Notes: generated from the sequence alone by a model not told the origin. A DNA stretch of 64,000 nucleotides from Filomicrobium insigne (GCF_900104305.1 NZ_FNJC01000002.1:744001-808000); one strand, 5' to 3'. Shown: positions 34,663 to 43,874, counted from the first letter of the stretch. Numbers and translations: made by a program.

Positions 34663-35526
34663 GTGAAAATCGTCAGCGGAGTATGTGCGTTGAAGCCTGC
34701 CAGATTATTTCACCACCTCACGATCGCCGTGGGAGTTGTCCTCACGGCCACCTTCGCGGCGACACCATCCGCAACGGCAGCGAAGTGCGGCAACGGCCCA
34801 GGCGGCTTCTCCTCCTGGCTGAACGATTTCGAGGCGCGCGCCAAAGCCAATGGCATCACGCAGCGCACGCTTGATCGAGCACTGAGCGGCGTTACCTATG
34901 ACCCCAACGTCATAAGGCGCGATCGTTCGCAAAAATCATTCAAACTGAGTTTCGAAGAATTCTACAAGAGGCGCGTCGGCAGCTACCTGATGAAGCAGTC
35001 TCAGGCACGCTTGAAACGTCATGCCGGCCTGCTGGCAAGTATCGAAAAACGCTACGGCGTCCCCGGCGAGATCCTAGTCTCGATCTGGGGCTTGGAGACG
35101 AACTTCGGCAAAGACACCGCGGGCAAATACTCCATCATCCGGTCCATCGCGACGCTGGCTTATGATTGCCGTCGCTCTGAATTTTTCACGGACCACCTAC
35201 TCGCCGCGCTCAGGATTGTGCAGAAGGGTGACATGAGCCCGAAAGACATGCGAGGCGGCTGGGCGGGCGAAATCGGACAAGTTCAATTTCTACCCGGCTC
35301 TTACGACAAATATGCAGTCGACTTCGACGGCAACGGACACCGGGATCTCGTGCACAGCATTCCTGACTTGCTTGCCTCGACCGCCAACTATCTTCGCGCC
35401 CACGGCTGGCAGAAGGGGGCATCCTGGGATCCCGGCACAGCCAATTATCAAGTCATCAAGGCCTGGAACCGCGCTGACGTCTACGCCCGCACCATCGCGG
35501 TCATGGCGAACCGCCTGCAGAGCTGA
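34663..35526 (+). CDS. Lytic murein transglycosylase, MltB family
   Basis: This 287-residue exported protein has a signal peptide (to about residue 39, SATAA). The catalytic domain carries its Glu in WGLETNFGKDTAGKYSIIRS (about 142-161), then WAGEIGQVQFLPGSYDKYAVDFDGNGHRDL. It cleaves peptidoglycan glycan strands with formation of anhydromuramic ends in the periplasm. It lacks a lipobox Cys, so it is soluble or bound otherwise. GTG 34663 is the likely start. Confidence 0.92.
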   Translation: MKIVSGVCALKPARLFHHLTIAVGVVLTATFAATPSATAAKCGNGPGGFSSWLNDFEARAKANGITQRTLDRALSGVTYDPNVIRRDRSQKSFKLSFEEFYKRRVGSYLMKQSQARLKRHAGLLASIEKRYGVPGEILVSIWGLETNFGKDTAGKYSIIRSIATLAYDCRRSEFFTDHLLAALRIVQKGDMSPKDMRGGWAGEIGQVQFLPGSYDKYAVDFDGNGHRDLVHSIPDLLASTANYLRAHGWQKGASWDPGTANYQVIKAWNRADVYARTIAVMANRLQS

Positions 35527-35571
35527 TAGGAACACCGCACATTGCGACTTGACCAGTCCATAAACAATGCG

Positions 35572-36030
35572 ATGGCCATGGACGACGAGGCATGGGCGCG
35601 TCATGCCAATCCATGGAGCGTCTGGACGAGACTAGCCACACTCCCGGCTTTCGCTTTAGCGGTCTATGCCCGTGTATGGATTGGATGGTGGTGCCTCATA
35701 CCGATTGGCCTCATCGTAATTTTTCTCTGGTTGAACACGCGCATCTTCTCGAAGGCGACAACAGACGAACGTTGGGAGACTCGTGCCATACGCGGCGAGC
35801 AGCTTTGGCTCGCCCGCAAAGAAAATCCGATTCCGGAACATCACAAGACAGCAACGTTCTGGATCGTTTTCGGCAGCTGCGTCGCGATCGCCCCGCTCGC
35901 CATCGGGTTGGTCATGCTCGACCCTTGGGCCATCGCTCTCGGTGTCGCGGGAATGTTGTTCGGCCAGCTCTGGTTCCTCGACCGGCTTGCTTGGCTCTAT
36001 GCTGAAACACGCAACAGCGAAGGCAAGTAA
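35572..36030 (+). CDS. Small membrane protein of DUF6653-like type
   Basis: The 152-residue protein starts MAMDDEAWARHANPWSVWTR, then has four hydrophobic helices in two pairs separated by ATTDERWETRAIRGEQLWLA. The RHANPWSVWTR start is what I remember of the DUF6653 group, so the family call is tentative. Function unknown. The frame opens upstream with TTG 35542, but ATG 35572 (or 35578) is more likely. It begins about 45 bases after the mltB-type gene and may share its transcript. Confidence 0.75.
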   Translation: MAMDDEAWARHANPWSVWTRLATLPAFALAVYARVWIGWWCLIPIGLIVIFLWLNTRIFSKATTDERWETRAIRGEQLWLARKENPIPEHHKTATFWIVFGSCVAIAPLAIGLVMLDPWAIALGVAGMLFGQLWFLDRLAWLYAETRNSEGK

Positions 36031-36064
36031 GGGATCTCATCTCGTTTACAATTTGTATCCTCGT

Positions 36065-36096
36065 CGTCATCCCGGGGCTTGTCCCCGGGATCCAAG
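36065..36096. repeat. Palindromic repeat, copy 3
   Basis: CGTCATCCCGGGGCTTGTCC followed by CCGGGATCCAAG has a perfect core stem of 9 bp. It is the best-formed copy of the family also seen at 21059 and 21377, a REP-like type common in alphaproteobacterial intergenic sequence. Confidence 0.7.
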
Positions 36097-36226
36097 TTCC
36101 GGTTCAAGTCAGCTGGCAAGCTAGGCACGACAGCGAAGTGCTCACCGGCATGGGTGCCAGCGACGGCATGGAATTAATCTTGGGTCTGAGTTACGCTCAT
36201 GCGGTCCAACTAAGGAGCTTTTGCTA

Positions 36227-36448
36227 ATGTCTCGAAAGGGTCAGCACGTCATACCCTCCGCGGGAAAATGGAGTGTGAAAAAAGCGGGATCTTCGAGAGC
36301 CACCAGCATTCACGCGACCCAGGCTGAAGCGATCAGTGCAGCTACGGAAATTGCTCGAAACCAGAAAACCGAAGTCTATATCCACGGTGCAGACGGACGA
36401 ATTCGCGAACGCAATTCTTATGCTGAAGCCCCTTATCCCAAGGGCTGA
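36227..36448 (+). CDS. DUF2188 small protein
   Basis: This 73-residue protein is one DUF2188 domain: GQHVIPSAGKWSVKKAGSSR, then HATQAEAISAATEIARNQKT and EVYIHGADGRIRERNSYA. DUF2188 forms a small beta-alpha-beta unit of unknown role. AAGGAG precedes ATG 36227. The stop is two bases before the start of the next gene, so the two are coupled. Confidence 0.9.
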   Translation: MSRKGQHVIPSAGKWSVKKAGSSRATSIHATQAEAISAATEIARNQKTEVYIHGADGRIRERNSYAEAPYPKG

Positions 36449-36450
36449 CA

Positions 36451-37074
36451 TTGACTCCACCATTCGACCGATCGGTATTCATCAACTGCCCTTTTGACGA
36501 CGACTTCGCACCCTTGCTTCAAGCAATGGCGTTTTGCGTCGTTTACCTAGGCTTCTTCCCGCGCCTCGCTCCGGAGAATGCTGACAACTCAGCCGCGCGC
36601 CTCGATAGAATTATCGAACTGATCCGAGGGTCCAAGTACGGCATTCACGACCTGAGTCGCTGTAAGTTTTCTGACACTGATCAGTACGCTCGAATGAACA
36701 TGCCCTTCGAGCTCGGTTTGGATCATGCATGCCGAAAGTTTGGCACCGGCGGCCTGGCCGACAAGGTAATCTTGGTCCTTGAGCACGCGAAGTATGATTA
36801 CCAAAAGACTTTGTCCGACATCTCTGGCTGGGATATCAAAGTTCACAACGGAAGCTTTGAGAAATCCATGCTCCACGTGAGGACATGGCTCGTCGCACAC
36901 GGGGCAGAGAAGATCGGACAGTCACGGATACAGGGAAAGTACGCCGACTTTCAGGGGTGGTATTGGAAGCGGGAACTCGCTGCCGGTTCCTCAGAAAATG
37001 ACATAAGGGAATACCCAACCACCGAATTCATCGTTGCGATGCACGAATGGATGGACGCAGGCCAACCTTTGTAG
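36451..37074 (+). CDS. FINCPFD-family Rossmann-like protein (TIR/NDT-like, unknown)
   Basis: The 207-residue soluble protein begins with strand VFINCPFDDDFAPLLQAM (9-26). RLDRIIELIRGSKYGIHDLS follows, then MNMPFELGLDHACRK and KVILVLEHAKYDYQKTLSDI. This strand-helix order with a conserved acidic MPFELG is that of the TIR/STING-associated and nucleoside deoxyribosyltransferase-like Rossmannoids; the assignment is inferred by eye. Homologs I recall are only called hypothetical. TTG 36451 has AAGGG eight bases before it and starts right after the DUF2188 stop. A toxin/effector or nucleotide-cleaving role is possible but unproven. Confidence 0.8.
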   Translation: MTPPFDRSVFINCPFDDDFAPLLQAMAFCVVYLGFFPRLAPENADNSAARLDRIIELIRGSKYGIHDLSRCKFSDTDQYARMNMPFELGLDHACRKFGTGGLADKVILVLEHAKYDYQKTLSDISGWDIKVHNGSFEKSMLHVRTWLVAHGAEKIGQSRIQGKYADFQGWYWKRELAAGSSENDIREYPTTEFIVAMHEWMDAGQPL

Positions 37075-37085
37075 ATGTTCTGCCC

Positions 37086-38207
37086 TCAATCCCCGTCCAA
37101 CGCATTGAAGCCGGAACTCAAGCCCGCTTCCGCTTTCAAGGTTTCGTCAGCGATCTCGCGAGCGTTCTCAACCGGCAGACGAACCGATTTCCACATCGCC
37201 ACAGGTATGGTCTTGAAGTCACCCCGCGCTTCTGATTGAGCGATAAGCCCCAACGCTCGTCGGGCAAAACGTAGCTCGGTCAGCACGACGTTGAGACGTT
37301 GCTGCACGTCCTCTGTATCTTCCGCGCTGCCGCTTGCGGATTGATCGAGGAAGCCGCCTTCCTTGAGTAACGCTTCCAAGCCATCCAGGCTCGCGCTCAG
37401 AAAATCGATCGCAACACCACTGGGGCCAAAGATCGGCATCGTCCCATTGCCATTGCTCGCTTCACCATCCTCGGATGGAATATCAAACGCAAGCATGCGA
37501 TTAAGCCGATCTGCGAAGCTTTGGACCAGCGCCTGCGTTGTCTCGGAGGGTTTCAGGTAACGCGAATTGTCCGCACCTGGATGAAGCCACAGCTGCTGAA
37601 ACCTATCGCTCGAGGTCCAGTCCTCGAAGATAACCGCAGCGGTATGATGAAGGTCTTCTGATAGCGCAAGCGCCAACCCGCACCGATAGTGTGTCTTGTC
37701 CTTATCCGCGCTCGCGAAATCGTCTGACCCTGGCCCGAAGAAAACGATCTCCAATGCGCGCAGGCCAACAGTGGCCACGCTGGCCGTCGCAACATTCTCC
37801 GGCTTTAGCGCGGCTTCAGGCTTCGTCCGCAACAGCCGCCCAACTTGCTTCATCGTCACATGCCGAGGATCCGGCCAGAACAGGATCCGGTCGTAACGGT
37901 TGTCCGTCACCGCAGGCCCAAAGCGGATATGGCCGATCCGCCCCCACGCAATGACTGCGCCCTTGAACGCCGAACGGGCCTTCGCTAATCCAGCCTCTGA
38001 TCGCGCGTCGCAGAAAGAGCGCGTGGCATCCGCCAAGGACTGAGTCCGGCTCGCAAAGTCTTGGTACGAAGGAATGATGTGCTCTTCGAGCGACCGTCGG
38101 GCCACATCAGCATGGTCAAAGGCGGCCGCCGGACCGGCGGCCCATAAAACCGCCGTCGCGGCCAGCGCCACGTGCCATGCCGACCGAACAAACCGTACCG
38201 CTGCCAT
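37086..38207 (-). CDS. Imelysin-family (IrpA/peptidase-M75-like) exported protein
   Basis: This 373-residue protein has a signal peptide (MAAVRFVRSAWHVALAATAV, cleavage near AGPAAA-F). The imelysin helical bundle follows, with AFKGAVIAWGRIGHIRFGPA (about 82-101) as the GxHxxF core and LRALEIVFFGPGSDDFA (about 150). Imelysin proteins are periplasmic or outer-membrane iron-linked proteins; peptidase activity is doubtful for most. The usual partners (di-heme peroxidase, DUF1513) are absent here. ATG 38207 is chosen over an upstream start. Confidence 0.85.
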   Translation of the reverse strand: MAAVRFVRSAWHVALAATAVLWAAGPAAAFDHADVARRSLEEHIIPSYQDFASRTQSLADATRSFCDARSEAGLAKARSAFKGAVIAWGRIGHIRFGPAVTDNRYDRILFWPDPRHVTMKQVGRLLRTKPEAALKPENVATASVATVGLRALEIVFFGPGSDDFASADKDKTHYRCGLALALSEDLHHTAAVIFEDWTSSDRFQQLWLHPGADNSRYLKPSETTQALVQSFADRLNRMLAFDIPSEDGEASNGNGTMPIFGPSGVAIDFLSASLDGLEALLKEGGFLDQSASGSAEDTEDVQQRLNVVLTELRFARRALGLIAQSEARGDFKTIPVAMWKSVRLPVENAREIADETLKAEAGLSSGFNALDGD

Positions 38208-38331
38208 CGTGCGCTCCGCCTGAAATTTCAATCCGGCAGTCCTATCCGAATTGCGTCGCAAGCTAAGCAGATAAGTTGAGTGTTACAATCAATAATACGA
38301 GAGGGCGACGATGCGCCCGACCCAATCTTTC

Positions 38332-38829
38332 TTAGCCCTTTTTCAAGACAAGTGTCAGTCCGCGCAGCGTATTTCCGCTAAACTTGATCTCGATGACCTG
38401 CATTCCATCCTTCACGATGATCTCCATCTCAGCCCCGACATCGCCGCCGGTGACCGACACGCGGTACCCGCGTTCTGTTATGGCGCCGCTGAGATCACCG
38501 ACAAGGTTGTAAATGCGTTCGGTCCACGTGCCAGAGAGCTCGCCGTCGTCGTTCGTGACATGACTTACGATTTCGACCTTCCCGCTCGACGTCGCACAGC
38601 GAATGTTCTGCTCGAGCTTGGTGGGGACGTCCCCCAACACGTACGTTGCCCGGCATGTGACATTTTCGGTCTGTCCTTCTTGGAAGCCAAGGCGCCCCTG
38701 CCCCTTCCACCACCCCAGCAATGGCGCAAAAGCAGAGTCATCTTGACTATGCGCGCTATGAGAATCCAAACCGCTCAGCCCGACCATCAGCGCAGCGACG
38801 AGCGCCACGGCAGCACCTTGAAATTTCAT
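38332..38829 (-). CDS. Exported hypothetical protein
   Basis: The 165-residue protein has a signal peptide (MKFQGAAVALVAALMVGLSG, cleavage near HSAHS). A likely beta-barrel or lipocalin-like domain starts at LLGWWKGQGRLGFQEGQTEN, passes CRATYVLGDVPTKLEQNIRC (two Cys that can pair) and GELSGTWTERIYNLVGDLSG, and ends in LTLVLKKG. The layout resembles small exported proteins of Hyphomicrobiales with a GWWxGxG start; function unknown. Confidence 0.75.
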   Translation of the reverse strand: MKFQGAAVALVAALMVGLSGLDSHSAHSQDDSAFAPLLGWWKGQGRLGFQEGQTENVTCRATYVLGDVPTKLEQNIRCATSSGKVEIVSHVTNDDGELSGTWTERIYNLVGDLSGAITERGYRVSVTGGDVGAEMEIIVKDGMQVIEIKFSGNTLRGLTLVLKKG

Positions 38830-39110
38830 CGCATCCACCCTCACCTACGATGCCGCCAAAAGGCGCAACCTCGCTAGCCAAAGCGCTTATCCGTTTCCCC
38901 CACCCCCGAAGGCAAGCTTCTGAGCGCGAACGCATCAGCGAGGAAAGTCGAACGCCGGCAATCGCCACAACCTCAATCTTGAGCAAGATAATAGAGTTTG
39001 CAGACCAGGGGCGTTTCCGTCCCGCAACACTGAGACGCAGAAGCGTGGCTACTCTGCACAGGAGCATCACCTCTTACAGCGACGTCCGACTCTCAGATTG
39101 CCCCAAACAC

Positions 39111-39150
39111 AAAAAAGGCCCGGAAAGCCGTTGGCTCCGGGCCCTTCCAA
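39111..39150 (-). terminator. Terminator of the sox operon
   Basis: On the minus strand GGGCCCGGAGCC pairs with GGCTTTCCGGGCC (small internal loop) and is followed by TTTTTTGTG. It lies 20-50 bases after the SoxD stop codon. The remaining gap to 38830 shows nothing else. Confidence 0.85.
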
Positions 39151-39168
39151 AAAAGCTGCGATCTTCGA

Positions 39169-39831
39169 TCAATCGACGCTAAGCTTCGGCGCGTCCTCAC
39201 CCTCTTTCGGCGTCACATCCAAAATCCGCGCGCGTCCAGTGATGTCGACGTTGGACTTGCAGTTGGTCATGCACGGCTCTTTCGCCGAGACCAATGGCGT
39301 ATCCGGCCGCGGATCCTCGGTAAAATGCTCGGCGTTCGGCATCTGGATGGAGAGAAAGTTCTCTTTCGACAGCTCAAAATCTTCATCCGTCACGATGTCG
39401 TTCAGATAAAGGATGTAGGCAGTCAGCGCATAGACTTCGTTGTTCGACAACGATTGCGCATAACCAAACGGCATCGCGCGATGAACATAGTCGAAAACCG
39501 TCGAGAGATAGGGCCAATAGGACCCGACTGTTTTGACCGGGTTATCGCTCTTCAAAGTGTCCCGACCACCGGACAGCACCGGCCAACGTCCGGCACCTTC
39601 TCCGAAAACGCCATGACACATCGCGCATTGTTCCGCGAACTTCTCTTCACCCTGCGCGACCGTTCCGCGGCCCGCAGGCAACCCCACGCCGTCCGGGCGT
39701 ACATCGATGTCCCAAGCCGCAACCTCTTCGGGTAGCGCTTCACGTCCAAGTCCCAGCTTTGCCGCCAATACCGGAGAGACGCTCAACAGCAGCACGCCGG
39801 CAACCGCAAACGCCTTAAGAGATTTCGACAT
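39169..39831 (-). CDS. soxD: SoxD, monoheme c-type cytochrome subunit of sulfane dehydrogenase
   Basis: This 220-residue exported protein has a signal peptide (MSKSLKAFAVAGVLLLSVSP, cleavage near VLAA-K) and one heme motif CAMCH at 69-73. VGSYWPYLSTVFDYVHRAMPFG is a SoxD hallmark. A C-terminal CMTNC lacks His and is no heme site. It accepts electrons from SoxC during oxidation of SoxY-bound sulfane sulfur. It is shorter than the diheme SoxD of Paracoccus (about 380 residues), so this is the one-heme form. ATG 39831 has GAGG six bases before it and overlaps the end of soxC. Confidence 0.9.
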   Translation of the reverse strand: MSKSLKAFAVAGVLLLSVSPVLAAKLGLGREALPEEVAAWDIDVRPDGVGLPAGRGTVAQGEEKFAEQCAMCHGVFGEGAGRWPVLSGGRDTLKSDNPVKTVGSYWPYLSTVFDYVHRAMPFGYAQSLSNNEVYALTAYILYLNDIVTDEDFELSKENFLSIQMPNAEHFTEDPRPDTPLVSAKEPCMTNCKSNVDITGRARILDVTPKEGEDAPKLSVD

Positions 39832-41113
39832 TCTCAACCTCACCGTTCGCCTTCACGTGCCACGTCTGGATCGCGTTGTTGTGGTAGATGGAGTTATAGC
39901 CACGCACCTGGCGCAGTTCGTCCTTGGTCGGCTGCACGTAGCCGGTTGAATCGATAGCCCGCGACTGCAAGAGCAGCGGCTCACCGTTCCAATCGAACTC
40001 GTAGTAGAAGCGGTGCATGGACTTATCGAAGCTCGGCCCGTCAAGCCGCGCCGTGTGCCAGTTCTTGCCGCCATCAATCGTGACATCCACGCGTGAAACC
40101 TTGCCCCGCCCGGACCAAGCAACACCCGACAGCACCGTAAATCCCTTCTTGTGCTTTATCGGTGCCTGAGGCGAAGGATTGGTGATGACCGACTTCGCGT
40201 CCATCTCCCAGGTGAAACGGCGGGCATTGCCGTTCTCCATAAGGTCCGTGTACTTCGAGGTTTCTTCACGTGCGTGCCAGGGCATGTCACCGACTTCGAT
40301 ACGCCGGATCCACTTGACCCACATATTGCCTTCCCAGCCGGGAACAACGAGCCGCAGCGGATAGCCCTGCTCGGGGCGCAGTGCCTCACCGTTCATGGCG
40401 TATGCCAACATGCAATCGTCCAGCGCCTTGAACAGCGGGATGGAACGGTTCATCGCGGCGGAATCGCCACCCTCAGGCATGACCCATTTGGCGTTTGTCT
40501 TGAGACCGGCTTCCTCCAGCACGCGCTTCAGTGACACGCCCGTATACATGACGTTGTGAATCATACCGTGCGTGAACTGGCAGCCATTGAGCTGAGCGCC
40601 GCGCCACTCCATGCCCGAATTCGCTGCGCATTCGAGGAAGAAGATCCGGTTCTCTCTGGGAAAACGCTTCAGGTCGTCGATGGTGAACACCATCGGCTTT
40701 TCAACGAGACCGTTGATCATGAAGCGGAACTTCGCCGGATTGATTTCCGCAACCCCGCCATGGTGCCGCTCGAAACAAAGACCGTTCGGGGTGATGATAC
40801 CCTCCAGATCGTGCAGTGGCGTGAAATTGACGGAGGACTGCGGCGACGCCGTCAGCCACTCGACGTTGCGCCGCACGACACCGGCCTCGTATTTCGACGG
40901 AACGCCATAAGGCTTGGCATCGACGCCATCGCCAAGAGCCTGCGACCAATCCTGCAATTCCGTAATGGCCTTATCGGGAGTAGTCGGCGCATCACCCGCG
41001 GGATTGGCGTAGACGCGCGTCGCGGCGAAGGCCATTCCAGCAGCACTCGCCCCCAAGACGTGACGGCGCGAAACGCCGCCGCTATGGCCACGTATGTTGT
41101 CCGGCTTGCTCAT
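39815..41113 (-). CDS. soxC: SoxC, molybdenum sulfane dehydrogenase
   Basis: The 432-residue protein has a twin-arginine signal (VSRRHVLGASAAGMAFAA) and the sulfite-oxidase fold. The molybdenum-ligand Cys is in FFLECAANSGMEWRG (about 160), with QLNGCQFTHGMIHNVMYTGV and VPGWEGNMWVKWIRRIEVG. A C-terminal dimerisation domain contains GVAWSGRGKVSRVDVTIDGG. With SoxD it removes six electrons from the sulfane sulfur on SoxYZ, allowing complete thiosulfate oxidation without stored sulfur. It starts 66 bases after soxB. Confidence 0.95.
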   Translation of the reverse strand: MSKPDNIRGHSGGVSRRHVLGASAAGMAFAATRVYANPAGDAPTTPDKAITELQDWSQALGDGVDAKPYGVPSKYEAGVVRRNVEWLTASPQSSVNFTPLHDLEGIITPNGLCFERHHGGVAEINPAKFRFMINGLVEKPMVFTIDDLKRFPRENRIFFLECAANSGMEWRGAQLNGCQFTHGMIHNVMYTGVSLKRVLEEAGLKTNAKWVMPEGGDSAAMNRSIPLFKALDDCMLAYAMNGEALRPEQGYPLRLVVPGWEGNMWVKWIRRIEVGDMPWHAREETSKYTDLMENGNARRFTWEMDAKSVITNPSPQAPIKHKKGFTVLSGVAWSGRGKVSRVDVTIDGGKNWHTARLDGPSFDKSMHRFYYEFDWNGEPLLLQSRAIDSTGYVQPTKDELRQVRGYNSIYHNNAIQTWHVKANGEVENVEIS

Positions 41114-41179
41114 CTCTCTTCTCCCGATGCCCCATCCAAACTGGACAAGCCTTTTTGTGTAAGAAGCCGGACCGGCTCC

Positions 41180-42874
41180 CTACGCCTTCACAAGAACGGA
41201 CTGGTTGGGCTTACCCTGAACCGTTCCGACACGTTTGATGTATGAAGTCACGACATCCCAGATCGGAGGCCCTTCGGTAGCCTCCGCCACGGAAGCCCAG
41301 CCAGCCACGATGTAAGTCTTCTGCGGATCGATAGGCTCGCCGCTCTTCAGGAGCGTCATGTCAGAAATGCGATTGCCAATCGTTTGCGAAACGTCGATCG
41401 CGTAACCCATTCCTCCGACACGAACCATGTCGCCCCCTTGCTGATAGTAGGGGTCTGGGTTGAACAGATTGTCTGCGACGTCTTCCAGGATCTCCTTCAG
41501 CCGCGCCCCAGTCATTTCCGAGCGATATGCAGCTGGGTACGTCATACCGGTCGCGTTGTAGATATCCTCGACGGTGATGTCCTGGCCGGGCAGCACACTC
41601 GTTCCCCAACGGAACCCAGGAGATAGGGCAATGTCCGCCTCGCGCTCCGACAGCAGCGCATCACAGATCAGATCATCAAACGTGCCGTTGAAGTTGCCGC
41701 GCCGATAAAGCAGCGTATCCGCCTTTCCGACTACGGTCTTGAGCTCGGCTTCATAGGGCGCACGAACTTTGTCGACAAGCTCAGTCATCGATTTGTCGGG
41801 GGTGATGACGTCCGAGAAAATCGGAATGAGCTTGTATTTGTAGCCCTTGACCTGACCGTCACGCACATCGAGATCCAGCCGCGACAGGAACTTTCCGTGC
41901 GAGCCGCTTGCGACCAGCAAGGTTTTATCGACGATGACAGGCTCGGGAATGGCATCATGCGTATGGCCGGTCAGGATGACGTCGATACCCGTCACACGGC
42001 TTGCCAACTTGCGATCGACATCGAAGCCGTTGTGAGACAGCAGGACAACGACGTCAGCACCTGCTGCACGCGCCGCATCGACGTTCTGCTGTACGTTCTG
42101 CTCGCGGATGCCAAATGACAGCTTGGGGAACATCCAACGTGGATTTGCGATCGGCAAATAAGGGAAGGCCTGACCGATGACGGCGATCTTAGAGCCCCCA
42201 CGTTCGAACATTTTGTAGGCTTCGAAGGCAGGCTCGTCCCACTCATTGTCAAAAATGTTTTGGCCCAGGAAGGCAAACGGCAGATTGTCGACGATCTCCC
42301 GAACTCGGTCGATACCAAAAGTAAATTCCCAGTGCGCCGTCATGGCATCCGGTTCGAGGTGATTCATCACCTCCACCATGTCGGCACCTTGAGTTTTCAG
42401 CGATGTGTAGCTGCCCTGCCAGGTATCACCGCCGTCGAGAAATAACACCCGGCCTTCACGATCTGCGCGGATCGACTTCAAGACCGTCGCGATGCGGTCG
42501 ATCCCGCCCATGCGTCCGTAGGTTTTCGCGAGCGCCGCGAAATCCTCGTAGGTCAGGGCAAAGGCTTCCGGACTACCGGGCTCGATTTTGTAAAGCTCGA
42601 GAAACTCCTTGCCGGTCACATGAGGTGGTTTCCCCGCAGCTTCGCCAACGCCAATATTTATTGACGGCTCACGGAAAAAGATCGGCTTGAGTTGCGCATG
42701 AATATCGGTGAGATGCACCAACGTCACGTTTCCGAATTCCGGAAACGCCAACAGTTCCGCCTCGCTCATCAAGCCTTGCCGTGCGGCAAGGGCCGTCCAC
42801 GCACCGCTGCCGGCCGTCCCGAGCAAAGCGCCTGTGGCTACGGAAACTTGAAGAAATTCGCGTCGTGATATCAT
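41180..42874 (-). CDS. soxB: SoxB, thiosulfohydrolase
   Basis: This 564-residue exported metallophosphatase-fold enzyme starts with the Tat signal ISRREFLQVSVATGALLG. Dimanganese-site motifs follow in order: HLTDIHAQLKP (about 56), LFLDGGDTWQGS (about 145), VVLLSHNGFDVDRKL (about 280) and ILTGHTHDAIPEPV (about 308). The 5'-nucleotidase C-terminal domain covers about 380-560. SoxB releases sulfate from the Cys-bound sulfonate on SoxY in the periplasm. Confidence 0.96.
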   Translation of the reverse strand: MISRREFLQVSVATGALLGTAGSGAWTALAARQGLMSEAELLAFPEFGNVTLVHLTDIHAQLKPIFFREPSINIGVGEAAGKPPHVTGKEFLELYKIEPGSPEAFALTYEDFAALAKTYGRMGGIDRIATVLKSIRADREGRVLFLDGGDTWQGSYTSLKTQGADMVEVMNHLEPDAMTAHWEFTFGIDRVREIVDNLPFAFLGQNIFDNEWDEPAFEAYKMFERGGSKIAVIGQAFPYLPIANPRWMFPKLSFGIREQNVQQNVDAARAAGADVVVLLSHNGFDVDRKLASRVTGIDVILTGHTHDAIPEPVIVDKTLLVASGSHGKFLSRLDLDVRDGQVKGYKYKLIPIFSDVITPDKSMTELVDKVRAPYEAELKTVVGKADTLLYRRGNFNGTFDDLICDALLSEREADIALSPGFRWGTSVLPGQDITVEDIYNATGMTYPAAYRSEMTGARLKEILEDVADNLFNPDPYYQQGGDMVRVGGMGYAIDVSQTIGNRISDMTLLKSGEPIDPQKTYIVAGWASVAEATEGPPIWDVVTSYIKRVGTVQGKPNQSVLVKA

Positions 42875-43034
42875 TAGCTTTCGCCCAGTTCGTTTGCTCT
42901 TGGATCAAACCGCTGCTTCTCGGAAATGAGGGCGAGCAGCAGCGCGCGCAGACTAGGCATATTTTGCAAGCCTGAGCCAAGTCGCAAGTCGTGCGAGAGC
43001 AACCGTGGTGCGGAATAAACCGCACCGTCACCGG

Positions 43035-43367
43035 TTACCCGGTGACTTCGATACCTTTTTCAGTCTTGTAGGTCGTTCCGGCATCGTCGACCCAAACGAA
43101 CTCAAATTTGCCGCTCTCCTCCACCTTCATCGTGAATTCGAGATACGGGTTGGCCGAAACGGCAGGTTCGATATTGGCGCCGAACACCTGTTGGCCGTTG
43201 AACGTCGCAGTGAACTTATTGATGATCATCCGCGGGATTTTCTCACCCGTCTTCCGATCCTTGCGCTGACCCGACTCCATAGGGTGGCTCACCAGAGTTT
43301 TGATAGTAATCACTTCACCCTTCGTCGCTTTGTCAGGCAGTTTCACGCGGGGCTTCGCAGTCGCCAT
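43035..43367 (-). CDS. soxZ: SoxZ, sulfur carrier partner
   Basis: The 110-residue protein is a full SoxZ: PRVKLPDKATKGEVITIKTL, LVSHPMESGQRKDRKTGEKI, PRMIINKFTATFNGQQVFGA and the end VWVDDAGTTYKTEKGIEVTG. It forms the SoxYZ heterodimer that carries sulfur intermediates. There is no signal peptide, so it must be exported together with Tat-targeted SoxY. It lies 51 bases after soxY. Confidence 0.96.
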   Translation of the reverse strand: MATAKPRVKLPDKATKGEVITIKTLVSHPMESGQRKDRKTGEKIPRMIINKFTATFNGQQVFGANIEPAVSANPYLEFTMKVEESGKFEFVWVDDAGTTYKTEKGIEVTG

Positions 43368-43418
43368 CTCTCAATCCTCTTCAGAGAAATTTCGTTTGAA
43401 CGCAAAGGGTTGCAGACA

Positions 43419-43874
43419 TCAGCCGCCGCAACCGCCAATCGTAACTTTCACGTTCTTCTTTTCCATGAAGACCGAACCATTGCTCATCTTCGCAACGGCA
43501 ATGACATTTTGCGTCGTCGCAAGCCTAATGCGTGTTGTTGCGGTCGCCTCGCCACTCATCGGCGAAAAGAGGAACGTAATGACGCCAGGCATGGGGTTGC
43601 CGTCCGCCAGCACCATAACCTCGGAAACGTAATCGTCCTTCGTCATAGGGCTTTCGACCTTGACCTCAATCGGAACGGTATTTCCGTTTTCAGCGATCTC
43701 GGGAGCCGTAAGGGAAATCCGCCCTTCCCGAAGCTCTGCATCTCCGGCGAAGGCCTTAATGCGCTCATCGGTAGCACTCGCCAAAGCCGGAGTCGAAACG
43801 GCTGATACGCCAAGAGCGAAGCAGGCTATCGACCCACCGCTCAGAGCCAGAATTTCGCGTCTATTCAGCTCCAT
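43419..43874 (-). CDS. soxY: SoxY, sulfur-carrying subunit
   Basis: The 151-residue protein starts with Tat signal MELNRREILALSGGSIACFA and ends with the invariant swinging arm VTIGGCGG, whose Cys binds the sulfur substrate. The beta-sandwich between includes DDYVSEVMVLADGNPMPGVI. ATG 43874 fits the GGAGGGG spacing; an ATG six bases earlier is too close. It is first of the operon soxYZBCD, divergent from soxSR. Confidence 0.96.
   Translation of the reverse strand: MELNRREILALSGGSIACFALGVSAVSTPALASATDERIKAFAGDAELREGRISLTAPEIAENGNTVPIEVKVESPMTKDDYVSEVMVLADGNPMPGVITFLFSPMSGEATATTRIRLATTQNVIAVAKMSNGSVFMEKKNVKVTIGGCGG

Noticed and set aside
40556-41245. 229-residue plus-strand frame opposite soxC
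   Set aside because: It is the antisense of a fully convincing soxC reading frame with conserved motifs.
43005-43805. 266-residue plus-strand frame opposite soxYZ
   Set aside because: Antisense of soxZ and soxY, which both have complete family signatures.
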